Position numbers and translations under genes: made by a program. Positions 9,601-18,961 of a stretch of 25,233 bases of DNA are shown here, piece by piece. The stretch lies in NCBI GenBank assembly GCA_025201865.1, contig MU602837.1, forward strand, positions 5,487-30,719, in the 5' to 3' direction. Positions within the stretch are counted from its first letter, which is position 1, and each line of letters opens with the position of its first letter. A model generated the notes under the pieces. It worked only from the letters and a program-made list of their open reading frames with translations, did not search any database and was not told the origin of the DNA. Source of the DNA: Ramicandelaber brevisporus (taxonomy: Eukaryota > Kickxellomycota > Ramicandelaberales > Ramicandelaberaceae).

Positions 9601-9670
9601 CGCTGGTGAGGAAGCCAGTGCTGTCGCGTCCGAGTAGCAACACCTCTTCAAGGGCTTTCAAACTGGTCAT
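6647..9670 (-). CDS. TTC27: tetratricopeptide repeat protein 27 homologue (TTC27/Emw1)
   Basis: A 1,007-residue TPR protein. The TTC27 family (Emw1 in yeasts) is broadly conserved and essential in yeast; its exact role is not settled. The N-terminal 480 residues are helical. A Lys/Glu-rich linker lies at about 485-512. Residues 517-569 hold the family block around LPSIWEMERELG and GLVRSACELFTRLEMWDEV. A TPR array occupies about 619-750, with blocks WFVLGCAAMHLSEW, AWTNIASVYLRL and VINYMYACWDEG. An acidic Asp/Ala/Glu stretch follows near 795-830, and the C terminus has more helices. Human TTC27 is about 840 residues, so the extra length lies mainly in the linkers. The ATG at 9670 is the first one and is preceded by a short A-rich leader. 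It is tandem with the TRIM37-like gene upstream (253-base gap) and convergent with TDG. Confidence 0.93.
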   Translation of the reverse strand: MTSLKALEEVLLLGRDSTGFLTSATASSASSAAVTDLVSRFVKGDYLGILTSDIARDLFLSDSVSASAEAVDAFKSTGSLGQLLGARAAHFVSNASNVANSENERAFIVLMLAASALYALVQEGWTGPALISEDSPLSGQHLARLFVPSSVLSQTFGVKDSDKADAESLKQLDAAIRKNLACDGESVYHLLPHPILLGVAHALLVEAVGSWTGSSQIVSVAWWSMRCAVIRQQVLENATETLLLDIQKLYGTASTVFNASYKSSAASVAKSNDEELYLAARLEIEYAQALLLFRQTHQANQHITQASRFANFAWKVTGALGKRTKFQDVDVAQLVVEAHSTKDTTAAQAPSGDAAAVESAGVVPSNLAHEDDAMLENIKLADDTSLGMKNLDPIHQCILLCKCMYIRATNAADVITKDEMMAFVERVLKNPNNWSVYSFALLMRSRLEAEKSRMLVRSIMQLEQLVKQTGLQPTESKESELEAAVKTKKKAQQDASAGEKEEKEEEENKPTDRIAGPAERVEYAIALMLPSIWEMERELGTRQLSYGLVRSACELFTRLEMWDEVIQCYQAESKQHEAERVVRTRISVEGETPKLLTLLGDLQNKPELWQKAWDVSGQRYSRAARALGAYYIKQQQWQDALTWYQRAMKVNSLFPNSWFVLGCAAMHLSEWSTALNAFTRVVQLEHDNGEAWTNIASVYLRLDKPSDARRALEQAIKYKDNDHRIVINYMYACWDEGRLNDVIRAFGKIVDMRWRDDGARCVDVGMLRRIVDAIKAGKTEADDAADPSADAGDSEEEEVAGIANVGAIDLGDSALASTASADTSDADSKAANIASLNQAARERRAAFLASNVENLLVGNITSRITSVPEIWFILGDFELFRKRAVRAFNAFSKAYRAEINAHNDDLESNKNAFESVASAALKMVNVYELAQKELAENPAAASAPSVASPTPSEAEGESGEDETITTAMLEEWKYQLKRLLNGLVRRTRDSFEDTETHEKLTDITKEL

Positions 9671-9923
9671 GTCTGGAGATCAGCTTGTGTGTGCGTGTGT
9701 TCGTTTTTTTTTCTTTCGTTTTTGATTTGATTTGAAATCGGGGTGCGAAGAATGACGAGGAACACATTCGAACATCCAGCAACTTATGAACAAGCGAGCG
9801 AGCGAGTACGCCAGGGCAGGCCATTTGTAATGATTACAAATAAAGGAACAATGTCTTTTTTGTTAAAAGGATACGCGTGAACAGAGTTGATGTAATAAAA
9901 GGATATGTGATATGTGATGTTGG

Positions 9924-12900
9924 TTATGATTGATGAGGCGCAGGTTGGTTGAATATCGAGGTTAGACACCGAGATGCATCGTTGTTGGAGGGCGACACAT
10001 CTCCGTAGTCTGGATTTGATAAAGTAGCTGATGCCGTCGTCTGGCCAAGTCTCTTTGAACGAAGTAATCTGGCACTATCGGCATTTGATCTAATTGATGA
10101 GGGTTGCTGTTGTTGTAGTTGCTGTTGTTGATGTCGCGCCATAGATTGAATCGAGCCACGCTGTGGCTGCGGTTGCTGTCTCAATGAGGAATTGACGGAT
10201 GAGACTGTAGCGGTTGATGATGTGCGACTTGCAGAAAGTCGCTGTAATGAAGAACTAGTTGACCCATCGCCAATGCCACCACCAGCACCACCACTGCCAC
10301 TGCTGTTCCCAGATGTGTTTGATGGCCGCTCACGAGATACAGACTTGGTTGGTGACAGGTTGCGATATGAGGTTGATGACGATGATGAGCCGGCGGACAT
10401 TTGCTGACCACCTCGCCCATTCAAGTTCCCCACAAAGCTCGTTCTCTTGTTCAGCTGTATGCCAGCTGCTGCCGATACTGTTGGATTTGATGACGACGAT
10501 GACGATGAGGCTGATGCTGCTGATGCTGCTGATGAAAGTCTTGGTTGAGCGATCTGACTGACGCTGATGGCAACTGAACGAGCCAGATCTTCATTAGATG
10601 AATTGTCACCGCCGCTCATTGAGCCCATTGCTGTGCCTGGGCCAGAGTATCCAAAGTTCAATCTGGACCGAGAAACCAAGCCGCTACCACCGCCACCGCC
10701 ACCGCCACCACCACCATTGCCAGAACCAGAGCTATGGATAGGGCGACTGGAGAGATGAGATCCAATCACAGGCGGCGAGCGATGCAGTCGAGACACTCTG
10801 GAGATGGATTCAGACCGTGGTGCTTGTAGTTGAGACTGGTGTTGATTAGCATCTTGCATTGGTTGATTAGCATCAGTGATTGCTGTGGAAGCTCTCGTAC
10901 GAGACTGTGGAAGCGGATCGAGTCTGTACGCAGACTCCAACGGTGACGTCGGCTTCGATGTTGATGCCGATGGGTGGTTGCTGGAAGAAGTGGACGGCGC
11001 AGCTGAGCTTGTTCGATGGTGGCTCTGTTGATAATACCCATCATTGGACAGATTGCGCAAGGCAGCCACAGCAGTAGAGTCCATCACTGGAATCATGACA
11101 GAGCCAACCAAGTCAACATGCTGACTACCACTGGCACTCTGCTCGGTTGAGGATGATAAACTGTCTGCAGCATGCTCGCCAGAACCTCCGCCCTCGCCAT
11201 TTCCACCACCACTGTGTCCATAATATCCATGTTGATATCGAGACTGGCCAGGGTTTGCGCCAAGAGCCATTGTTGCAGCGATAGAGTCTGGTGAACGTGA
11301 TGCAATCCATGACCGCCGATGGAGCTGCGTGTATTGAGGTGGCGAGTTGTTGGCCAAAGTAGGGAAAGCAGCAGTTGAACCAGCAGCTGGTGCCTCCCCA
11401 GATGACATTGGCGCAAACGTACGACGTCGACGTGCAAAGTCGGATGTCAATCGCCCACCGCCGCCTCTTTCATCTCTATGTATAGATACTGCTGTTGCTG
11501 CTGTCGTTGCTGTCGTTGTTGTTGGATTAGAATGACGCGTGCCAGCAAGCACACCAGCATCGCCGGTTGTCTGCCTTGCTGCTGCGTTGCCAGCCTGAGG
11601 AGCATTTGCAGCAAATGACAGCTCGGATGGATCAAAAGTCTGTCGTCTTCGCTCACGCTCAGCCTTGCGCAGCGCTTCAACTCTGATGCCAACCTCGCCA
11701 TTCACCATAATCATCGCAGATGCATCGATATCAACTGGGTCTGACTCTAGTGGTCGACGCACTCGAGAGCGCTGATACTCTGAGTATTCTTCTTTGATCC
11801 GAGCTGCAAATTGAGGATCTGTGCGGCGACGACGAAGAAGAGCCTCAATTCCACTGGCAGACTGCAAATGATGAAGCAAGACGGGGACACTGGGATCAGC
11901 CTCGTCGATTTGTGGAGCCTGATGGTCAGCGTATTTAACTCTCGATGAATGTACATCAACAGGTGCAATGATGGCTGACATTGGCGGCTCAGCAGGCACT
12001 GGTGGCGAATGGGCTGAGGATGTTGCTGCTGCTGCTTGAAGCTCGCCGCCGTCATAAGAGTCACTACGAAGTCGATGGTTGCGAGAGGGTGCAATCGGCG
12101 GGGGAGAGCTGATTCCGCCTTCAGATCGCTGTGGATAGCTGTACTGTGAACTGGCAGCTGGAGTCTTTTGCACTGTTGCAATGTCATTCTGTGCACGCTG
12201 AAGCAGTAGTGTGACTGATTGGTCAAGCTGTCGAATACGAGACTCGTCAAAGGAGTGCCCCAAGTTACCAACACTGCCATCTGTTTCAGAGTCAACACTA
12301 GCTGCCATATTACCAACTTGCATTGTAGCAATTTCTGAAATCTCACTCGAATGTAGCATTAGATCATCATCGTCATCGTCGTCGTCATCGTTGCTATTCA
12401 GTTCATCACCCAGTGTGAGACCAGTGTCTTTACTGCTGCCGTGCTTACTGGTGCCACTGCCCGTCTTGCTACCTAGCCGGACGTGGCCTTTACCGCGGGC
12501 TGCAATCTTGTGTCGCACAGAGGTTGGACCACTGCGCCTTGGAGAGTTTCTCAGTGCAGATTTGATGCGATGATTGCCACTGCCGCTGCTGCCGCTGCCT
12601 GGACTGCTCGCTGTGCTACTTGTGCTCGTGTTGCCCCATTGGCGAGGAGTGCCTGGGAAAACAAGAGGCGTTGAGCGGAATGTAACTTGTTTGTGCAATG
12701 TACTGATTCGTCTGTCTCGAAGTGAGCTTCGCGGCTTAGTCTGTTGCTGTTGTTGTTGATGTTGCTGCTGTTGGTGCTGCTGAGTCTGTTGTTGCTGTGC
12801 ATTTGAAATTGCTGGCTGATGCTGAGCTGATGGCGCAGATGTCGTTTGGTTGATGGAAGGAATCATGTTTGTTGGAATAAATGTGTTCTCGCTCGCGACT

Positions 12901-14222
12901 GGTGTGCGTGGTTGATCAACTCCAGTAGTCGATTGCACTGGCATTGCTGCAGCCGGTCGAGTCAGTGCAGATTGTCCAGATGAGGCACTGCCAGCATTTG
13001 AGCGATTGTGACTGCGATCTAGTAAGCCAGATTGTCTGCGTGCCAAAATGTGGTTAACATTTCGAATAACAGCAGCTCGCAGTGAGCTGTCCATCGTCTG
13101 TGGAGCACGACTCTCTTCAGCCACTCCAACATTGCTGCCTCGATTTTGCACTGATCTCAAGCGAGCATTTCCAAGTCCTTGGCCAGACATTGGACCCATA
13201 ATATCATTGCCGGGCGAGTCGTACGATGAGCGACGTGCGCGCTGTGAAGAAGACAACGAGACTGCTGTGTCATTATTATACTGTTTGGCGGCATCTGGAA
13301 GAGCAGTAAAGCTGGCTGAGAGTGATGATGATGCAAATGAACCACTCAGTCCGCTACTGATATCACCATCGCCGTCGAAGCTCTCCTCATTATCTTCCAT
13401 GTATCGACGCAATTGGGATCCATCGCTCAATGAACGGCCTGCAGGACGTCTAAACTGATGTTGCTGCTGTTGTTGCTGCTGTTGCTGCTGATGTTGTTGA
13501 TGACTATGATGTTGCTGCTGTTGGTGTCGTTCACTTGCGCGGTCTTTATCCAAATATGCTTCAATCTCGGCACTACTCGAAGCTGTGAATGATGATGAAG
13601 ACAATGAGGGAGATGACTGTGGGAAGTCTACACGCTGTGAGCTGCTCAGAAAATCCCAATCATCGTGGTCATTATTGATTGCGTCTTTGGATTTGGCTGG
13701 ATCTGGAGGTGGAACTGAAGCTGGACCAAAATCAACAATGTTGCTCTGAGGCACAGCAGGTGGCACGGCTGAATCAAACGCCGTCATCTCCAGTGGACTG
13801 GTTAATCCATCTCCATATTGTGCACCAACCAATGCCTCGTTTGAACTCGTAGCAATTGTAAAACCATTGTTTCCATTTGAACGGGCGCTACGTGCCGGAA
13901 GAGTGGCTGCTGAGAATGTAGGTGACAGCATTGCAATAATCTCAGCCGCACTGCCATTCTGATTTGACTGATTAAGTGTGGATGCTAATCTATGCTGCGG
14001 CGTTAAATATGGATCTTCTTCTGGCGATTGTGGCTGCTGTGGTTCAGCTGATGTCATGGAATCCATCTCGAGCTGTAATTTTCTAACAGTTGATTCAAGT
14101 TCACCAATGTACTGCTGTTGATTGTCGCATTTCTGCTTGTATAATTCAGGTGCAACACCATATCGAATAACCAGCACATCACTTTCGCCAACATCCACTT
14201 CGGTCTTGTCGGCTGTAGATGG

Positions 14223-14254
<32 letters not shown>

Positions 14255-15932
14255 GTTGACGAGGATGCAGGAAGCCTTGTTCAACAAGGTCATCAAACGA
14301 AATGATGCTGCGCAGGCCACGCGTTGTACCAGCTCTGAATTCATCCCAAAAGTCACGCGAGAATGTTCGTCCAGCTTGAACTGGATGCACAATGTTGACA
14401 TTGAAGAAGAATGTCGATGTTGATTGACTACCAACTGCCAATGTCAAATATACAGAGAGAGTGCCTTCGTAATCGCCGCTAACCTCGAGAATCCAGACTG
14501 TACCAGATGCCAGGAATGGCTCGGAAACAAATGTGCATCTGGCAGTGTTCTCACCATCAGCAGATGGAGCTGGGAGAGCTTTACACTGGTCAATAAATGC
14601 ACGCACGCCGGGCATCCTCACAGTTTCAAACTCGTACTCGGGCATAAACTCCTCTGTGAATCCAGACGACGATGTCACAGGCACTGCCGTGATCGACTCA
14701 TGCAATCCAGTTGCCAGAGCAGTCGATGCAGCTGTAGCCTTGGCAGCGCTCTCAATACGCTCCACCATCACATCTTTGCACAGCACCAACTGTGCCTTCG
14801 AGTATCGCTCAACCAAAGTCGCTGTTGTATTGTGTGCCACTCTGCGGTCATTCAGCACCCCTTCGTACAGGCTGCGCACACGTCCAAGCTCATCGAGTCG
14901 CTTTTGTGCTTTGCCAGCAAGAGCCTCGCGATAGTACCCAACCAAGCGATCAAGAGCCTCAAGAGCCTCCAGGCGAGATTGTTCAGTGTTTGCAATCAAG
15001 CTGTCAATGCCCGCAATCTGCTCATCTGTATTATGCTCTGCATCTGAGAGAAGCCGTAGTGAGTGCTCAATGTCACTAATGGATGACTGGTAGACAAGTT
15101 CGAGCCGCTGAAAGTCATGCGTCTTGTGAGTCTTTGAGAAGAGAGCACAGTCAGCACAGATTGGTTCAGAGCATGTTTGGCAATAGTAAATGAGCTCTCG
15201 AGTCTTGTGCAGCACACAAGTTTCACCACTAGTCATCGTCGATGACTTGCGCTTTCCGCCACCACTGGCTACATTGCCCTGTTTGCTGTTGGCTTGTGCT
15301 GCTGCTGCCGGGAGTGGAGGTGGGAGTGCGGATGGATCGGCATAGGCTGCTCGAACTGCATCCTGTGGTGTTGGTGTAGGTGTAGATGAGGCTGTTGATA
15401 TAGATGCCTTGCCATGAGCAGCATCGCTCCGCATTCGCAGCTCCTTCAACTGCGCTTGTAGCTCATCAACAAATCGACATGTAACCAATTGCTCAGCCTT
15501 AAGTTCAGTGCGGCAGTGTGGACACTGAGAGTGATTGTGATCCTTGATCCACGTGTGGATGCATTCAGCACAGGCAAGCTTGCCGCACTTGGGACACATT
15601 GATGCATCACGAACTGGATCAAAGCAAATGAAGCAGCGCAGAACCTCATCGAGAGCTGATGCACTTGCCCTGTTGTTACTGTCGCCAGTGTAGCTGTTGT
15701 TGTTATTGCTGTTGTTGTTATTACTACTGTTGTTACTATCATCATAGTTGCTGTTTGTTGTTGTCTGTGTGTTATCGGAGTCAGGTCCTGCAGGAGACTT
15801 GGCCTGTGGCGCATCAGAGGCAGCCGCTACTGCTGGTGCTACTGCTGATGAACGACCTGTGCTCGTTGTAGATGTACCAGCACCATCTGCCGTCACTACT
15901 ACTCCCGCCGCCACTGGTGATGTCGTCAACAT
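9924..15932 (-). CDS. TRIM37: TRIM37-like E3 ubiquitin ligase (RING, B-box, coiled coil, MATH) with giant disordered tail
   Basis: A 2,002-residue protein from the first ATG at 15932 (AAG before it); the open frame continues upstream only to a TTG at 16151. An N-terminal Asn/Ser-rich leader is followed by an eight-Cys RING at 100-140 (C100, C103, C113, C116, C121, C124, C137, C140), a B-box from C239/H242 to about 280, a coiled coil to about 405, and a MATH domain at about 423-600. The order and the flanking sequences (RCFIC, QCPHC, GFLHP) match animal TRIM37. That family ubiquitinates substrates and acts in centrosome control, peroxisome import and histone H2A marking. The remaining 1,400 residues are Ser/Gln/Gly-rich, with poly-Gln runs, poly-Asp near 12362-12390 and a more ordered charged island at about 1330-1438. 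Human TRIM37 is 964 residues. A 5' exon is possible, since a TTTTCAG acceptor-like site lies at 15961-15967. Confidence 0.88.
14219..14253 (-). repeat. ATC/GAT trinucleotide repeat encoding poly-Ser inside the MATH domain
   Basis: A nearly pure GAT run on the plus strand encodes about ten Ser in the TRIM37-like protein. It sits between the GFLHP motif and the last predicted strand of the MATH domain. Unlike the mixed CAG/CAA poly-Gln tracts, its codons are uniform, as expected of a recent slippage expansion. Confidence 0.8.
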
Positions 15933-15960
15933 CTTCTGCGCGCAGTACGTATCGTCGATT

Positions 15961-15967
15961 CTGAAAA
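15961..15967 (-). other. candidate 3' splice site upstream of the TRIM37-like ATG
   Basis: The minus strand reads CTTACCTTTTCAG ending at 15961, with a branch-point-like CTTAC, a pyrimidine run and AG. It lies 29 bases before the ATG and in an open frame. It may end a 5' UTR intron or join an upstream coding exon. No donor can be fixed by eye. Confidence 0.25.
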
Positions 15968-16310
15968 GGTAAGCTCTCTTTGTTTTTGTGTTTTGTTTTT
16001 TGTGTGTGTGTAGGTGTGTGTGCAACAAACAGAGCAGAGCAAGACGCCAGGAACCAGCACAACAGTTATACCATCCTACCACTCTGCTATCATGGCTACC
16101 CACGCACTCTACCCGCACTAACGAGCCTTGAATTCTCACGAAACACGACAATGTCTTTCATCGCCATCTGGCAGTCGCTTAGGGACTGCTAGAATGGCCG
16201 ATTTCTTTTTATTAAAATGATGATCTGGTTTTCTTTTTTTAAAAGCAGCTTTAAGGTCCATGTGGGTGATGACTGTCCAAGCATCACAAAGATATCCACC
16301 GCGTTCGAGT

Positions 16311-16318
16311 TTTATAAA
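16311..16318. promoter_or_regulatory. palindromic TATA element TTTATAAA
   Basis: A symmetric TTTATAAA lies about 380 bases upstream of the TRIM37-like ATG and about 210 bases from the CCAAT palindrome. It could act on either strand. This is a candidate core promoter only. Confidence 0.35.
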
Positions 16319-16529
16319 ATTCCGTGCACAACCTCTCCTCAGGTTCTTGATTCGATTGCGGAAAAGACATGAGGGTGACTTGCATCATCCTCATACAACT
16401 TTCTGAGATTCTGTGTACACAACTCCACCGAGTTTCTCGCAAGGTCATGCACTCCGCAACGCCAAATGGCCGTCCAAAGCTGTCGATGGCAGCATCTGTC
16501 TGTGTATGCGTAGGGGATGTTTGACAGCT

Positions 16530-16539
16530 ATTGGCCAAT
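16530..16539. promoter_or_regulatory. CCAAT palindrome (ATTGGCCAAT)
   Basis: A perfect 10-bp palindrome carries a CCAAT box on each strand. This is the core of the site bound by the HAP/NF-Y complex in fungi and animals. Its place in a divergent intergenic region would allow action on both genes. Confidence 0.4.
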
Positions 16540-16607
16540 CGACGTTGCACAAAGTGTGTCATTTGCTCATACGACCTGCCTGTATGCCTACTTGCTGCCG
16601 TACAATC

Positions 16608-16618
<11 letters not shown>

Positions 16619-16642
<24 letters not shown>

Positions 16643-16643
16643 T
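16619..16643. repeat. (CT)n microsatellite
   Basis: About 12 uninterrupted CT units, preceded by imperfect TCTTT units from 16606. Confidence 0.9.
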
Positions 16644-16970
16644 TTACGACTGCGTAGTATAACAAGTGCGGGGGGATGGGTACACCTCGTCGGTCGCCTG
16701 TCCCTTCTTTTCGCCTATCCATCGTCTCTACATTCTCCACGCTTCATCTTATCCTAATCTTTTATCGCTTCATTCTTTGTCAGATTTATCAATACACGAG
16801 TTCATATCGCTCACTTTTTTGTTTACTATTTTAGCATACATTTGCTCTATACTCTAATCAACTTTTCTTCTTTCTTCCATTGCTCATACTTGAGTCATCC
16901 GAAGGTGCACACTTTTGCAGCCTCTTTTAGACCTTGCATCCTTCGGCCCCGTTTGCTTATTGTGTCAAAG

Positions 16971-16976
16971 GTACGT
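16971..16976 (+). other. candidate 5' splice site GTACGT
   Basis: CAAAG followed by GTACGT fits a fungal intron donor on the Myb-gene strand. A pyrimidine-rich TTTAG acceptor candidate ends at 17848, but the resulting 878-base intron would include the TATA candidate at 17525. The two models are therefore alternatives. Confidence 0.25.
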
Positions 16977-17524
16977 CACTGCATCCACACTGAATCTTCC
17001 GGTCCGTTGTACTTCTTCCTCTCTTCCTCTCTTCTACTTCCTCTCTCTCTTGGTATTTCATGGCTGTTCAATCTGACCACTGCTTACCACTGCTTACCAC
17101 TGCGTGCCGCCGCTCGTTGCTGGATGGTTATCTATTTTGGAGGAGCAAATCTGACTGACATTTTGCCACTCTTACCTGCACTTTGTTGACTTGCAAACTT
17201 GCTTCTCATACCTAGCACCTCTTTCCTTTTTCATTGCTATCACTCGTCCATTTCCCTCTTTGTGTTGCTGCCTTTTTTCCCAATTCGTATCGCTCCAAAC
17301 CAACACATTCGCGCGGCTCATACTGCACTGTCTGTGCCCTGCTTTTTCTCTTTTTATTTATAAACCACAAACCACGCGAACTGCTTCGGGAACTCACCAT
17401 CTTCATTTCTGAAACGCCCTTCAAAACACACAAGAAAAATAAACCCGCCTAACTTGTCAAACAAAAAAAAAACAGTAGCCATCAGCACGTAGCTCACTAC
17501 TGAGAGAACCTTCGAGGGTGTTTG

Positions 17525-17530
17525 TATAAA
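17525..17530 (+). promoter_or_regulatory. candidate TATA box of the Myb gene
   Basis: Reads TATAAAT on the Myb-gene strand, 1.43 kb upstream of the ATG. A donor-like GTATGT follows at 17880. If it is used, the leader is long and probably spliced. Another TATAAA-like site lies near 17360. Confidence 0.3.
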
Positions 17531-17617
17531 TCAGCCACTACTATTGCTGCAGTTGCACACGTGTGGCCTTGCATTACAGCTACAGTTCTTGTGTACGGAT
17601 AGCGGTGAGACCAGTTA

Positions 17618-17666
17618 CAGCTACAGCAGCAGCAGAAACAGCAACAGCAGCAGCAACAGCAACAGC
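17618..17666. repeat. mixed CAG/CAA repeat outside any assigned gene
   Basis: About 16 triplets of CAG and CAA with one AAA, like the poly-Gln tracts inside the Myb gene. In one frame it reads Gln after stops at 17600 and 17606 and stays open to a TAG near 17799, but has no ATG. In another frame it reads Ser/Asn. Confidence 0.6.
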
Positions 17667-17879
17667 CGGCTACAACCAGCAGCTACAGTGTGCGTCATAA
17701 TCTCTTTCTTGTACTTCAGCATACAACGACCACTGCTGCCTTTTTCTCTTTTCTCTGCTGTAAGCGCATCGCGAGCTTGAGCCTCGTTCCGAAACGTTAG
17801 ACTAGCAAGCCAGTACGTCTGTGCGCAACACTTTTTTACTTCGTTTAGTGTGCTGATGTGTGCAGTCATTTCAACAAAG

Positions 17880-17885
17880 GTATGT
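17880..17885 (+). other. candidate 5' splice site GTATGT
   Basis: CAAAG followed by GTATGT, a consensus fungal donor, precedes about 500 bases of mostly pyrimidine sequence. A possible acceptor is TTACACCAG ending at 18400, giving a 521-base intron in the Myb 5' leader. RNA reads would decide. Confidence 0.35.
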
Positions 17886-18155
17886 TGACTATCATGCTTC
17901 TCACGAGCTCTGTTATCCTTTCTTCTTTTCCATCATGCTATCCTTTCCTCTTTCTGCTCTTTCTTCTCTTTCTTCTTCCTGAGCACATGGATAATCGCCA
18001 CCCTCTCATGCAATGCCTTTTTTCTTGCTTCTTCGACACCACCACCCAACAGCCATCCAGCGGCACCATCAATGAGCTGCATCGGCTCTGTAACCTACCG
18101 GAGTTGAGCTTTTTGCCGCAAAATACATAGTAGGATTGTACCTCCGTTAGCCAGT

Positions 18156-18222
18156 GAGCGAGTGAGCGAGTGAATGAGTTTGTGTGTGTGAGTGAGAGAG
18201 AGTGTGTGTGTGTGTGAGTGAC
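18156..18222. repeat. GAGT/GT/GA purine-GT repeat block
   Basis: Imperfect GAGCGAGT units run into GT and GA dinucleotide repeats and end with GAGTGAC. No coding sense. Confidence 0.8.
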
Positions 18223-18510
18223 CCGGTCTACTTCTAACCTCACTTTCATTAGCCACTTGTTGCCGAGCACACTTCCGATGCTTCCTCGAGCTTCTGGCCT
18301 GTCTCTTGCTGCCTGCTTTCCTTTTGTTGTTCTTGCTATTATTCTTGCTATTGCTGCTGTTGTTGTTGTTGCTGTTATTGTCGTCTTTTTGTTACACCAG
18401 ACCTGACTATCAATCACCAAAGATATCTCCGTTCTTCGTCTACAACCTTATTCGGCAACGACTCGATCGTCTTCTTCCGTTCGAATTTTGATTTGCTGTC
18501 CCTCGCTCTC

Positions 18511-18564
18511 CAGCCAACCAGCCAACCACCTAACCAACCAACCACCCACCTACCCACCCACCCA
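18511..18564. repeat. CCAA/CCCA tetranucleotide array
   Basis: Imperfect four-base units change from CCAA-type to CCCA-type along the array. It lies in the leader region of the Myb gene. Confidence 0.8.
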
Positions 18565-18717
18565 TCGGAATTGTCCAACCACACCGCTGGGTTTGTCCTC
18601 GCACGCTCCGAGCTCCCGACTGGCCTGGCCCTGACTCAACTTCTCCAGCCCTCTGTCTGTCTTGCTGTTCTTCTTCTCACACCTCTTGGCTCTTGACACC
18701 ACATACTCTTTTCTTTT

Positions 18718-18752
18718 TCTTCTTCTTCTTCTTCTTCTTCTTCTTCTTCTTG
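18718..18752. repeat. (TTC)n microsatellite
   Basis: About 11 TTC units in the presumed Myb leader; Glu- or Leu-rich frames across it are repeat artefacts. Confidence 0.9.
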
Positions 18753-18961
18753 TTCTTTTCTTGTTTTTGTTTCTTTGCTTCCACACGCCGCCGCTGCTGC
18801 TGCTGATAGAGTGTGCCAGTTCGGCGGTTCCTGTAGCTTGACTGTCACGGCTTACCACACTCACCTTTGATACAGTTACAAGCTGACAATACAATACACA
18901 CACTTTGCTCAACTCTGCTCACCTTTGCTCAACCCTACTCAACTCGACTCGGCTTTGTTCG

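Larger units (their letters stand above)
16152..18961. other. long repeat-rich divergent intergenic region
   Basis: About 2.8 kb between the divergent TRIM37-like and Myb genes. No protein-coding gene could be supported. It contains a CCAAT palindrome, TATA-like sites, splice-donor-like sites, CT, TTC, CAG/CAA and GT/GA microsatellites, and a CCAA/CCCA tetranucleotide array. The half nearer the Myb gene is pyrimidine-rich on the plus strand, consistent with a long, possibly spliced 5' leader. Confidence 0.6.

Noticed and set aside
9873-9878. ACGCGT, the core of the yeast MCB cell-cycle box
   Set aside because: A single six-base hit in the 253 bases between TRIM37-like and TTC27, about 200 bases from the TTC27 start; too little to claim regulation.
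15961-15974. AAAAG followed by GTAAGC on the plus strand, a good donor site
   Set aside because: It lies antisense to the TRIM37-like gene and no plus-strand gene is supported there. The same bases read on the minus strand as a possible acceptor.
16284-16562. A 92-codon minus-strand frame with a true ATG upstream of the TRIM37-like gene
   Set aside because: Its composition looks random, no domain or signal is visible and it lies in the presumed leader or promoter. It could be an upstream ORF, but nothing supports a gene.
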